From Aureicoccus marinus (GTDB lineage: Bacteria; Bacteroidota; Bacteroidia; Flavobacteriales; Flavobacteriaceae): a DNA stretch of 64,000 nt. Under the pieces are notes generated by a model, which was given only the letters and a program-made list of their open reading frames with translations, was not told the DNA's origin and did not search any database. This document shows, piece by piece, positions 50,115 to 58,172 of the stretch (its first letter is position 1; every line of letters begins with the position of its first letter). The position numbers were made by a program, and so were the translations under genes. Location: assembly GCF_002954325.1 (NCBI RefSeq), contig NZ_MQVX01000001.1, positions 997,546-1,061,545 of the forward strand, in the 5' to 3' direction.

Positions 50115-52130
50115 ATGGACAACCCCAAGAGTCCTTCCCGAACCGCCGAATCTAAACTGCTGTTTCAAACGCTGGAACAGTATTGGGGATATTCCGCTTT
50201 AAGAGGAGAGCAAGAAAATATTATCTTCCGCATGCTGGACAAGGTAGACACCCTAGCCCTCCTTCCCACGGGTGCAGGTAAATCGCTTTGTTTTCAGCTT
50301 CCCACTCTGATCCAACCAGGTTTATGCCTTGTGGTCTCCCCTTTGATTGCCTTGATTCAAGACCAAGTCAACCGGCTGCAGCAAAAAGGAATTAAGGCCA
50401 TGGGGCTTACCGGATCCATCAGTCAAGATGATTTGATTCGACTAATTGACAACTGCCTCTACGGAGACTATAAATTCTTATACCTCTCTCCTGAACGGTT
50501 GCTTCAGGAAGGGATGAAAGAAATCCTTCAGCGCTTGCCCGTTTCTCTTGTTGCCATCGATGAGGCCCACTGTATCTCCCAATGGGGACCCGATTTTCGA
50601 CCTTCTTATCTGGAACTTCACGTGCTCAAAGAATGGTACCCCGGGGTGCCTTTATTGGCGTTGACCGCAACGGCAACGGATCAGGTTCAATCCGATATCC
50701 TGAGCAAGTTGGGACTTCCCTCCTATGCAGTAGTCAAAGACAGTTTTGCTCGTAAAAAACTCAGTTTATCTGTACGTTACACGCAGAACAAAGAAGAACA
50801 ACTCCGTTGGTTACTAGAACTCAATATGGGGCCTTCCTTGGTCTACGTGGGTACTCGTAAAGAAAGCATTCGCCTAGCTGAATGGCTTAACCAGCGGGGA
50901 ATCCCTTCGAGCTTTTTTCACGGGGGGCTGAGTTCATCTGAAAAAGAAAAGCAGATGAAGGCTTGGATTCGAGACGAAAAACGCAACATGGTTGCCACCA
51001 ACGCTTTCGGTATGGGCATCGACAAATCCGATGTTCGCTTGGTCGTTCATTACGACCTGCCAGAGAACATCGAAAACTACTACCAAGAAGTTGGGCGTGC
51101 GGGTCGCGATGGACTTTCTGCCAGTGCAGTTTTATTGCTAAGCAAAAAAAGTCTTGAAATACAAAAACAACGATTTGTGGACAGCATCCCCTCTTTTGAA
51201 CAAATAAAGGATATTTACCGTCGCCTGATGGCCTATTATCAGGTGGCCTTTGCGGAAGGCAAAGGAGAGGTATTTGGTTTTGATATTCTGGATTTTACCC
51301 GGCGATACAGCTTTGAACCCTTGCCGGTACTCCAAGCCCTTCAGTTCTTAGAACGTTATGGACTACTGGCCTTATCCAATCAAAATGACCCTTTCGCTCA
51401 AATTCAGGTTATCGCTGCTCGGGATAAGGTTCTTGAATTCCTGAAACAATCTCCTTTTATGGAGCCGCTTTTCACTCAATTACTCCGAGTTTATGGAGGG
51501 ATATTAGACCGCCCTACCAAAGTCAATATGTATTTGTTGGCCCGTAAACTGAAAACCCGAACAGGCCTGCTGGAAGAACAGTTGGAATTTGCTGAAATCC
51601 AAGGCATGATAACCTACTTTCCTCCTAACCTGCACATGAGTATAACCCTTTTGGAAGCAAGAGAAGACGATATGAGTCTGTCAAGAGTCAAAAAGGAACT
51701 CAAGACCTTTCGATCCATGAAATTGCGACGTTTGGAACCCATGCAGCGCTATGCGCAACTCGATAAGGGCTGCCGTATGCATTTCATCTTGCAGTACTTT
51801 TCGGAAGAGCACAAAGCCTGTGGCCGCTGCGATCTCTGCGTTGAACGAAGAATAGACTCTCCTTTTGAACGGGCTTTTCGGCGTTGGATGCTCCGGGAAT
51901 TACAAGAAGAATCCCGAGGCTCCCGTGCCTGGCTCACTCATCTTGCCCAGATTCAACTCAAGGGCAATTCAAAAGAGCTGGGGGACCTGCCTGATATTAT
52001 TCATTTGCCCGATCTTTTCTTGAAGCAGGTAAAGTACATGCTTGATCATTCCTTTATTGGGATGCAAACCGATATGACCTATCTCATTAAAGAAGAAGGC
52101 CTCCGCTTTCTATCCGAAGAGAGCCAATAA
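50115..52130 (+). CDS. recQ: RecQ-family ATP-dependent DNA helicase
   Basis: A 671-residue 3'-5' helicase: motif 0 YSALRGEQENII, Walker A LLPTGAGKSLCFQLP, DEAH box VAIDEAHCISQWGPDFR, motif III ALTATAT, motif VI YYQEVGRAGRDG. After the RecA lobes comes a zinc-binding region in which CRMHFILQYF and CGRCDLC supply the four cysteines. The usual HRDC domain is not evident; the C-terminus resembles the Bacteroidota RecQ variant. RecQ acts in recombination repair and replication restart. Two RecQ paralogues are usual in this phylum. It begins with ATG 50115, two codons after a TTG inside the -7 box. It is followed by fmt and the HU gene. Confidence 0.92.
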   Translation: MDNPKSPSRTAESKLLFQTLEQYWGYSALRGEQENIIFRMLDKVDTLALLPTGAGKSLCFQLPTLIQPGLCLVVSPLIALIQDQVNRLQQKGIKAMGLTGSISQDDLIRLIDNCLYGDYKFLYLSPERLLQEGMKEILQRLPVSLVAIDEAHCISQWGPDFRPSYLELHVLKEWYPGVPLLALTATATDQVQSDILSKLGLPSYAVVKDSFARKKLSLSVRYTQNKEEQLRWLLELNMGPSLVYVGTRKESIRLAEWLNQRGIPSSFFHGGLSSSEKEKQMKAWIRDEKRNMVATNAFGMGIDKSDVRLVVHYDLPENIENYYQEVGRAGRDGLSASAVLLLSKKSLEIQKQRFVDSIPSFEQIKDIYRRLMAYYQVAFAEGKGEVFGFDILDFTRRYSFEPLPVLQALQFLERYGLLALSNQNDPFAQIQVIAARDKVLEFLKQSPFMEPLFTQLLRVYGGILDRPTKVNMYLLARKLKTRTGLLEEQLEFAEIQGMITYFPPNLHMSITLLEAREDDMSLSRVKKELKTFRSMKLRRLEPMQRYAQLDKGCRMHFILQYFSEEHKACGRCDLCVERRIDSPFERAFRRWMLRELQEESRGSRAWLTHLAQIQLKGNSKELGDLPDIIHLPDLFLKQVKYMLDHSFIGMQTDMTYLIKEEGLRFLSEESQ

Positions 52131-52159
52131 GCCAGCAGAAATCAGGATATTTGCCGGCG

Positions 52160-53161
52160 ATGACAAAAGATAAAGAAAACCTCCGCATTGTTTATATGGG
52201 GACACCAGAGTTTGCAGTGGCTGGACTAGAAGCACTTCTAGAACAAAACTTCCAAGTGATTGGAGTGGTTACCGCCCCTGATCGTCCCTCGGGACGCGGA
52301 AGAAAGCTTCAGTCTTCCGCTGTGAAAAAGTATGCCTTGGAAAAAGGCATTCCCGTACTTCAACCCCAGAAACTAAGAGACAAAGGGTTTTTAATGGAAC
52401 TCGCTGCGCTTAAAGCAGATCTCCAAATTATCGTCGCGTTTAGAATGCTTCCTAAGGTCGTATGGGGTATGCCTCCCCTGGGTACTTTCAACTTACACGC
52501 TTCTCTCTTACCACAGTACAGAGGTGCTGCGCCAATCAATTGGGCCCTGATCAATGGTGAAACAGAAAGCGGAGTAACCACCTTTTTTATTGACGAAAAA
52601 ATTGATACCGGTGCCATCCTTCTTCAAGAACGCTGTTCCATCCTACCAGAAGAAAATGCAGGTCAACTCCACGATAAATTAATGGCCTTAGGCGCCTCGC
52701 TCATTGTCAAGACCGTTGAGCTCATTTCTGATGGAAAAGCAAAGGCAGTAGTTCAAGAAGAAGTAAATCAGCTCAAAGAAGCTCCCAAGATTCACAGAGA
52801 AACCTGCGAAATTGACTGGAGCCAATCTCTGGAGCAACTCCATAATTTTACCAGAGGCCTAAGTCCCTATCCGGCTGCCTGGACTACTTTTTATTGGAAG
52901 AATGGTCAGGAAACCAAAGCCCTCGGTCCTGTAAAGGTTCTTCAACTCGATTCAAACTCCTCTGCACCAGAATCGATAGAAAACGGACAGACTGATCGCG
53001 AGAAGGGTCTGGCTGTTGTGCAAATCGGAAAGCAAATCTGGATTAAACACCTGGAGGGTTGGTTGCGAATTTTGGAAATGCAAATACCGGGAAAAAGAAA
53101 GATGCTGGTCCAAGATTTACTCAATGGCTGGCAGCTCGAAGAGGGTACTTGGGTAGAATAA
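52160..53161 (+). CDS. fmt: Methionyl-tRNA formyltransferase
   Basis: A 333-residue enzyme that formylates initiator Met-tRNA. The N-terminal domain has IVYMGTPEFAVAGL, GVVTAPDRPSGRG and NLHASLLPQYRGAAPINWAL, the SLLPxYRGxxPxxW formyl-donor signature; the catalytic Asn, His and Asp are in place (FNLHAS, DTGAILLQE). The C-terminal OB-like domain begins near residue 210 (GLSPYPAAWT). I use the ATG at 52160 (MTKDKENLRIVYM); a near-consensus -7 box (GATATTTG, 52146-52153) sits seven bases ahead. It is 29 bases after recQ. Confidence 0.95.
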   Translation: MTKDKENLRIVYMGTPEFAVAGLEALLEQNFQVIGVVTAPDRPSGRGRKLQSSAVKKYALEKGIPVLQPQKLRDKGFLMELAALKADLQIIVAFRMLPKVVWGMPPLGTFNLHASLLPQYRGAAPINWALINGETESGVTTFFIDEKIDTGAILLQERCSILPEENAGQLHDKLMALGASLIVKTVELISDGKAKAVVQEEVNQLKEAPKIHRETCEIDWSQSLEQLHNFTRGLSPYPAAWTTFYWKNGQETKALGPVKVLQLDSNSSAPESIENGQTDREKGLAVVQIGKQIWIKHLEGWLRILEMQIPGKRKMLVQDLLNGWQLEEGTWVE

Positions 53162-53166
53162 GGCTG

Positions 53167-53187
53167 AGCCTAGACTGGCTCTAGGCT
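53167..53187. terminator. Hairpin after fmt (weak terminator)
   Basis: AGCCTAGA-CTGGC-TCTAGGCT is a perfect eight-base stem starting five bases after the fmt stop. No T run follows, so termination by itself is doubtful; it may stabilise the transcript end. Confidence 0.4.
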
Positions 53188-53216
53188 GGGCGAAATTTGG
53201 TTAAAAACTCCTTCCT

Positions 53217-53247
53217 TTATCAACAAAGGGTTCAAGTTATCAACAAA
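53217..53247. repeat. Direct repeat TTATCAACAAA (two copies, 20-base period) upstream of the HU gene
   Basis: The 11-base sequence occurs at 53217-53227 and 53237-53247. Its first nine bases differ at one position from the DnaA-box consensus TTATCCACA. Both copies lie upstream of the HU promoter. Confidence 0.6.
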
Positions 53248-53271
53248 AACCCCGATTTCCCGCGTCTACAC

Positions 53272-53301
53272 TTGCGTCGGAGCGTTTTCCATATAAATTT
53301 G
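53272..53301 (+). promoter_or_regulatory. Promoter of the HU gene
   Basis: TTG at 53272-53274, 19 bases, then TAAATTTG at 53294-53301: a full match to the Bacteroidota -33/-7 pattern. Predicted leader of about 37 bases before the ATG. Confidence 0.8.
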
Positions 53302-53342
53302 TTCGAAGTATCATTAGTAACACCAATTAATAATATGCTATT

Positions 53343-53615
53343 ATGAACAAAACAGAATTAATCGATGCTATGGCGGCTGACGCCGGTATCACAAAGGCAG
53401 CAGCCAAAAAAGCATTGGAATCTTTCTTGGGTAACGTAGAAGGTTCTTTGAAAAAAGGTGACCGTGTTTCTCTAGTTGGATTCGGTTCATGGTCTGTATC
53501 GAAGCGCAACGCTCGTGAAGGTCGTAACCCACAAACTGGTAAAACCATCAAAATTGCTGCTAAAAATGTAGTAAAGTTTAAAGCTGGAACTGAACTAGGG
53601 AACGCTGTGAACTAA
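53343..53615 (+). CDS. hup: HU-family DNA-binding protein
   Basis: A 90-residue nucleoid protein. The sequence MNKTELIDAMAADAGITKAA begins the helical dimerisation half; GFGSWSVSKRNAREGRNPQTG is the HU/IHF signature leading into the DNA-binding beta arm, with the conserved Pro in RNPQTGK. It bends and compacts DNA as a dimer. Codon choice is biased (GGT, AAA, GCT) as expected for an abundant protein. It has its own promoter and terminator and is not coupled to fmt. Confidence 0.96.
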   Translation: MNKTELIDAMAADAGITKAAAKKALESFLGNVEGSLKKGDRVSLVGFGSWSVSKRNAREGRNPQTGKTIKIAAKNVVKFKAGTELGNAVN

Positions 53616-53638
53616 TCGCAATATTGTTGATTATCTGA

Positions 53639-53672
53639 AAAAGCACTTCCGTCGTGAAGTGCTTTTCTTTTT
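53639..53672 (+). terminator. Terminator of the HU gene
   Basis: AGCACTTC and GAAGTGCT form a perfect stem around a short loop, followed by TTTTCTTTTTT. Confidence 0.88.
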
Positions 53673-53682
53673 TAGAACGTTT

Positions 53683-53712
53683 TTGTCATTCAAAATGAGA
53701 ATAGTAAATTTA
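53683..53712 (+). promoter_or_regulatory. Promoter of the YqgE-family gene
   Basis: TTG at 53683-53685, 19 bases, then TAAATTTA at 53705-53712 (one mismatch from TAnnTTTG). The ATG at 53723 follows after ten bases. Confidence 0.6.
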
Positions 53713-53722
53713 GAATAAAGCC

Positions 53723-54292
53723 ATGCACCCAATGCTTTCACAAGAACCCAAAAAAGGAAACCTTCTGATTGCAGAGCCGACTCTTACTGGAGACGTCTCC
53801 TTCAATCGTTCCGTGGTTCTTATCGCAGAACACAATGAAGAAGGTTCTGTGGGCTTTATCCTCAACAAACCACTCGAATATCAGATTCACGAACTGATTC
53901 CCGATATCGAGGTACCCTTCCCTGTTTTTAATGGAGGTCCTGTAGAACAAGACAACCTCTACTTTATCCACAAGGTACCTGAACTGATTCAAGGCAGTGT
54001 GGAGATTTCCGATGGAATCTATTGGGGTGGAGATTTTGACAAAACCATTGAACTTATCAACCAAGGAGTAATTAAACAAGGCGACATTCGCTTCTTCTTG
54101 GGTTATTCTGGCTGGGCCAGTCTACAACTTTCAGAAGAATTGAATTCCAAGTCCTGGGTGGTGGTCCCCAATAGCTATGAAAGTAGCATTATCCAAAAGT
54201 CTTCTCTTTCTTTCTGGAAGGAAAACATGATTGAATTAGGAGGTGATTACCTGCTCTGGTCCAATGCACCAGAAGACCCTTCGTATAACTAG
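53723..54292 (+). CDS. YqgE/AlgH family protein
   Basis: A 189-residue protein of the DUF179/YqgE family: KKGNLLIAEPTLTGDVSFNR, VGFILNKPL, PVFNGGPVEQDNLYFIH and RFFLGYSGWASLQL. The family is widespread and linked to transcriptional or redox regulation in Pseudomonas (AlgH), but its biochemical role is unknown. A second ATG nine bases in (MLSQEPKKG) is an alternative start. The stop overlaps the end of the convergent aminotransferase-like gene by four bases. Confidence 0.9.
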   Translation: MHPMLSQEPKKGNLLIAEPTLTGDVSFNRSVVLIAEHNEEGSVGFILNKPLEYQIHELIPDIEVPFPVFNGGPVEQDNLYFIHKVPELIQGSVEISDGIYWGGDFDKTIELINQGVIKQGDIRFFLGYSGWASLQLSEELNSKSWVVVPNSYESSIIQKSSLSFWKENMIELGGDYLLWSNAPEDPSYN

Positions 54293-55170
54293 GCTTCTTC
54301 CTTTTCTTCTTTAGGCAAACAAGCGCCCTGAAAAGCCTCTTCTAAGCGTTCCTTCCAACTGAACTGTTGGTAGACGGTCTTTCTGTATTTTTTCCACGAA
54401 TAAAGACGAGCGTAGGGGTCCATGGTAAAAACTTCCTTGGCTTTGGGTATTTCGAAAGGAGAAATAGCCACTTCCTCAATGGACCAGTCATTTTCCCTGG
54501 CCATAGCGTCCAGTAAAATCAAAGCTTGCTTACGAACAACCCAGGCAGGAGACCCACCGGATAATTCTGGAATTTTTATTCCGTCCTCTGAAGCAATAAA
54601 AATGAGTCCGCTCAAAGCCCTGACCACTTGTTTACTCTCGTTGAGCAGCGCACAGTCGGCGTATCCATTCTCTATAGCAAAAGAATGTGCAACCGAAATT
54701 GCCGCGGGGTTTGGAGATGAAAGATTGGCTAAAAGTCCACTCGGCAAGTAGTGGTCCTTATACAGCTCGCACTCTTCCGCTTCGGCATCTGGACTTAATG
54801 TCGCCATTGGTAGGTCTTCAATAGTATGAATCAAGAAGTGTACTCCACCTTCTTTGGACCAAGGCACCTGGGTTTGGCTTCTAACAACTTGTATCTCGAG
54901 ATATAGTTTCGCTGGTTTACCGGCCTTTTCCCAAAGCGCTAAGCATTGCTGTTCCAGGTATTCCGGAGTAAATTCCATGGGAATCGCGTAACGAAGCTTA
55001 CGCATCGAAGCCATCAGGTGAAAATAATGCTCCTCCCAAAACGGAATAAAGCCGTCCTGAATCCAAAGAGGTTCGGTTAAAGAATCTCCGAAATAAAAGG
55101 ATCGATTAAAAAGCGAAACCGGAATCTTATCGTATTCCACAAAATTCCCATCCAGGTTCCATAGTTGCAT
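54289..55170 (-). CDS. Class IV aminotransferase-fold protein lacking the PLP lysine
   Basis: A 293-residue fold-type IV PLP protein: SLFNRSFYFGDSLTEPLW, the EEHYFHLMASMRKLRY block, and IENGYADCALLNESKQVVRA, typical of PabC/branched-chain aminotransferase relatives. At the Schiff-base position the family has Lys, here the segment reads LLANLSSPNPAA with S151. The later EAxxxNLF-type segment reads RALSGLIF (R184, L189), losing the Glu and Asn. It is therefore probably not a transaminase. Flavobacteriia commonly carry an intact version next to a START-like gene, as here. It may keep a binding or regulatory role. Confidence 0.8.
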   Translation of the reverse strand: MQLWNLDGNFVEYDKIPVSLFNRSFYFGDSLTEPLWIQDGFIPFWEEHYFHLMASMRKLRYAIPMEFTPEYLEQQCLALWEKAGKPAKLYLEIQVVRSQTQVPWSKEGGVHFLIHTIEDLPMATLSPDAEAEECELYKDHYLPSGLLANLSSPNPAAISVAHSFAIENGYADCALLNESKQVVRALSGLIFIASEDGIKIPELSGGSPAWVVRKQALILLDAMARENDWSIEEVAISPFEIPKAKEVFTMDPYARLYSWKKYRKTVYQQFSWKERLEEAFQGACLPKEEKEEA

Positions 55171-55230
55171 ACCCGAAATTTAGAATCGCAAAATTAAGAA
55201 GAAAGCCCTCGATAAAAGGGTTTTACAGTC

Positions 55231-55614
55231 TTAAACTGAGCCCAGAATGTGCTTGAGGTCTGAGATTTGGTTATCCCAAAGCATTTTGGCCTCATCCATT
55301 TCGGACTCTTCCGCAAAATCTGTAATGAATAAGGAAACATCCGAAGTGATTTCATCCACGATGATACGCATCTCAAAATAGCTGTTGTCCTCGCTCTCAT
55401 CCCAAGCAAATCGAGCGAACTCGTCACTTTTTTTCTTGAGAAGTTTAGCATCTTCTTCCGCCCCATCCCAGATAAAGACAAATTTTTCGCCTCTGGAGTT
55501 GACGTTGTCGGCAAACCATTCCGATAAGCCCGAAGGTGTAGAAATGTATTGATAAAGCATTTGAGGGGAAGATTGGATCACAAATTCCATCTCAAATTTG
55601 ATCTTTTCACTCAT
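55231..55614 (-). CDS. START-like (SRPBCC) domain protein
   Basis: A 127-residue protein with a START-like pattern: KFEMEFVIQSSPQMLYQYIS, GLSEWFADNVNSRGEKFVF, and acidic C-terminal helices (EESEMDEAKMLWDNQISDLK). It resembles AHA1-type SRPBCC domains. Ligand unknown. The true start is the ATG at 55614 (MSEKIKFEMEF); upstream codons of the longer frame lack similarity. The class IV aminotransferase-fold gene follows after 60 bases on the same strand. Confidence 0.85.
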   Translation of the reverse strand: MSEKIKFEMEFVIQSSPQMLYQYISTPSGLSEWFADNVNSRGEKFVFIWDGAEEDAKLLKKKSDEFARFAWDESEDNSYFEMRIIVDEITSDVSLFITDFAEESEMDEAKMLWDNQISDLKHILGSV

Positions 55615-55700
55615 GTAATAAGGGGTTATTGACTTGGGGTATTCTATAATTGGAGGTAATATAAAAAAATAAACCACATTTCATAAAATCAATTCTCATT

Positions 55701-55731
55701 TTGAGTTCGGCAAAACTTTCTTTTATATTTG
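55701..55731 (+). promoter_or_regulatory. Promoter of tRNA-Met
   Basis: TTG at 55701-55703, 20 bases, then TATATTTG at 55724-55731: a full Bacteroidota consensus promoter about 48 bases before the tRNA. Confidence 0.85.
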
Positions 55732-55778
55732 CACCCGCTAAAAAGCTCTATTGATCGCAAAGAGTATTTGACCACGAT

Positions 55779-55852
55779 GGCGAGGTAGCTCAGGTGGTTA
55801 GAGCGCAGGATTCATAACCCTGAGGTCGGGAGTTCAAGTCTCCCTCTCGCTA
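55779..55852 (+). tRNA. tRNA-Met-type (CAT anticodon)
   Basis: A complete cloverleaf: acceptor GGCGAGG/TCTCGCT (two G-T wobbles), D arm GCTC/GAGC, anticodon loop TTCATAA between CAGGA and CCCTG (A31-C39 unpaired), T arm GGGAG-TTCAAGT-CTCCC. CCA is not encoded. Position 1 is paired and the anticodon stem lacks the three G-C pairs of initiators, so it is elongator Met, or tRNA-Ile if C34 is modified to lysidine; sequence alone does not decide. Confidence 0.93.
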
Positions 55853-55868
55853 CAGCTTTAGAAGCACG

Positions 55869-55900
55869 AAAAAAGGACTCCATTTAGGGGTCCTTTTTTT
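55869..55900 (+). terminator. Terminator of tRNA-Met
   Basis: GGACTCC-ATTTA-GGGGTCC forms a stem with one wobble, followed by seven T. Confidence 0.88.
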
Positions 55901-56032
55901 ATTCTTTTTTGAGAAAATTTACAGAAAACTACCCTCCTCTTCTTTTCCCGGATTATTACCTTGGCTAATCCTAAATCAGAATCTTCTATGTTCATAGCGG
56001 ATTCCCAGCTTCAATTAAACTGGATTAATCTT

Positions 56033-56695
56033 ATGGGATTTTTGAAAAGACTATTCGGCAAAAAAGAAACGCCAATTGTAAAAGAGTTTACACAGGAAGA
56101 ATTTGACAAAGACTATGAATTAAAATCAAAAGGACTCGAAAATGTTTTAGGTAAAATGCACGACCTTGTTGGACATGCCGTTGTACCATTCTCCTTGGGA
56201 GGAGGAGTCGATATGTACTACTTCCCTAATCACATAAAAGGAACTGGATTTGCAACGATGGAGCTATTGGATCCAGATGGCAATGGACCAAAAAAAAATA
56301 GATTGGGTACTTATGAATTAGTGGCCTTCACCAAACATGGCTACAGCAGTGTGGAAGGAGAAACCAGCCCTTTTAATTTGATTGAGCGAAAGGCCTGTGG
56401 TTTCTTAACCGCCATTGGAATGTATTCATCCCAAGCTATTTTAAATCCGAATGAAACCATCGAAGTTCCTAATGGTTCAGGTGAAGAAAATACCTGCCTG
56501 ATTTTTGATTTGTACGAACCTGATGGAAAAAAATTTAAAATTGGTGATCGCCAGCACCATCTTTTGCTGTGTATGCAGGTTTTTAGGCAAGAAATGGACT
56601 ATGCAAGGCAAAATGGAAGTGCCGAACTCTTTAAGCTTCTAAAAGAAAAAGAGGTATACCCCTACAGTGATTTAGACAGAGACCCTGTAGTTTAG
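56033..56695 (+). CDS. Suppressor-of-fused (SUFU) domain protein
   Basis: A 220-residue soluble protein matching the bacterial SUFU domain (GGGVDMYYFPNHIKGTGFATM, then NRLGTYELVAFTKHG and a C-terminal HHLLLCMQVFRQEMDYAR). Bacterial SUFU proteins are often immunity proteins of polymorphic toxins, but no toxin gene is adjacent. I use the ATG at 56033 (MGFLKRLFGKK) because upstream codons of the longer frame read as untranslated sequence. It lies just after tRNA-Met, a frequent entry point for foreign DNA. Confidence 0.82.
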   Translation: MGFLKRLFGKKETPIVKEFTQEEFDKDYELKSKGLENVLGKMHDLVGHAVVPFSLGGGVDMYYFPNHIKGTGFATMELLDPDGNGPKKNRLGTYELVAFTKHGYSSVEGETSPFNLIERKACGFLTAIGMYSSQAILNPNETIEVPNGSGEENTCLIFDLYEPDGKKFKIGDRQHHLLLCMQVFRQEMDYARQNGSAELFKLLKEKEVYPYSDLDRDPVV

Positions 56696-56779
56696 AAAAG
56701 GTAATACGAGTCCAGCTTTGATTTTTTGAGGAGAAGTCCCAACTTGTCTGCCTGAAGCAAGAAGACCTGACAAAGATCT

Positions 56780-57256
56780 ATGAACCCACGAATCATTACC
56801 CTTGAACCTAAACAGCTCATTGGCCAAAGCCTGGAAATGAGTTTAATTAACAATACGACCGGTCAACTTTGGGGTCAATTCGCCCCGCGAATCAAAGAAA
56901 TTCAAAACAGAGCGAGTGAGGACAAAATTTCTCTACAGGTCTACCCCGCTGATTACCCCCAAAACTTCAAACCGACCAACACCTATATCAAATGGGCTGC
57001 TGTGGAGGTTACCGCGCTGGATCACATACCTGAAGGAATGAAATCCTTTCATATAGAGGGTGGGCTCTATGCAGTATTTGATTACAAAGGCTCGAGCGCT
57101 GACCCTTCTATTTTTCAATACATCTTTTCGCAATGGATCCCCTCTTCCTCCTATTGGGTGGACGACCGGCCCCATTTTGAAGTCTTGGGAACCGAATACA
57201 AAAACAATGATCCGGAATCTGAGGAAGAAATCTGGGTTCCTATTCGGACAAAGTAA
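56780..57256 (+). CDS. GyrI-like / AraC effector-binding domain protein
   Basis: A 158-residue stand-alone GyrI-like domain: IITLEPKQLIGQSLEMSL at the start, LWGQFAPRIKEIQNR, a middle KWAAVEVTALDHIPEGM and a C-terminal YWVDDRPHFEVLGTEY with DDRPHFE, the usual end of this fold. Such domains bind small amphipathic molecules; E. coli GyrI (SbmC) inhibits gyrase. No DNA-binding part is present. The ligand is unknown. It follows the SUFU gene by 84 bases. The 195 bases after it hold no gene. Confidence 0.85.
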   Translation: MNPRIITLEPKQLIGQSLEMSLINNTTGQLWGQFAPRIKEIQNRASEDKISLQVYPADYPQNFKPTNTYIKWAAVEVTALDHIPEGMKSFHIEGGLYAVFDYKGSSADPSIFQYIFSQWIPSSSYWVDDRPHFEVLGTEYKNNDPESEEEIWVPIRTK

Positions 57257-57451
57257 AAAGAGTAATAAAAGTCCCCATGGAATAGGCTTTCTACTTTTTT
57301 GCTAACTTTCTTGGCCAAGCGGAATTATTCTTGCCTCCATTTTTTTATTGATAAAGAATTGATTTGGCACTCCCTGACCTACTTAAGCTAGTATTCCAAT
57401 GTGAAATAAATTAAAAATGGGCACCTCAATTAATCTTGAAATTAATTTTCC

Positions 57452-58132
57452 ATGAAAAATTTAGTAAGACTGCTAATGCTTGCTTTACTGGTCTCGGCCT
57501 GCAATTCGACGCAAAAAGAAGAAGAAAAGCCAACTATAGAACTACAAATGGCCATGGATAGCACGGTTACCGAAAAACAAGTGAATTTCAAAGCCATCGA
57601 TTCTGATGAGGCACTTATTGCCACAGCCCTTATGGCTGCACCAGCCGAAAGCCGCGAAGGATGCAAAGTCATCGGCATCAATATGGCCGGAGAATGGGTC
57701 ACCTTTCGCGAAGGCAGCAACGAATTCATTGTCATTACCGATGATCCCAGTAAACCCGGATTTAATGCGGCTTGTTACCACCAGGATTTGGAACCTTTTA
57801 TGGCCCGAGGCCGAGAGCTAAGAGCCCAAGGCAAATCGGGAGGAGAAATCTTCGACATCCGAGAAGCAGAGGTAAAATCAGGACAACTCGAAATGGGTAA
57901 TCCTGGATCAACCTTACATATTTACTACGGTTCCAAGACCAACTATGAACCTGAAACCAACAAAGTAGAGGATGCCATCTACCGCTACGTGGTCTACCTC
58001 CCCTTTGCTACTTCGGAATCGACAGGATTACCAGAGGTACCGATCAGTCCGGACCATCCATGGATTATGAATCCCGGAACCCACCGAGCCCACATCATGA
58101 TTTCTCCTAAACCAGAATCTCAGGATTTTTAG
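57452..58132 (+). CDS. Lipoprotein of unknown function
   Basis: A 226-residue protein with a lipobox (LLVSAC, C17). The mature part has WVTFREGSNEFIVITDDPSK, YHQDLEPFMARGRELRAQGK and LHIYYGSKTNYEPETNK, and it ends WIMNPGTHRAHIMISPKPES. I do not recognise a family with a known function. It is probably anchored in a membrane facing the periplasm or the surface. The next gene starts 40 bases later. Confidence 0.72.
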   Translation: MKNLVRLLMLALLVSACNSTQKEEEKPTIELQMAMDSTVTEKQVNFKAIDSDEALIATALMAAPAESREGCKVIGINMAGEWVTFREGSNEFIVITDDPSKPGFNAACYHQDLEPFMARGRELRAQGKSGGEIFDIREAEVKSGQLEMGNPGSTLHIYYGSKTNYEPETNKVEDAIYRYVVYLPFATSESTGLPEVPISPDHPWIMNPGTHRAHIMISPKPESQDF

Positions 58133-58172
58133 AGAGATATTTCCCTCTACTTTACCCATAAGAAGTCTTTTT

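Noticed and set aside
53167..53187. Strong terminator after fmt
   Set aside because: The stem is perfect but no T run follows, so it is listed only as a weak candidate.
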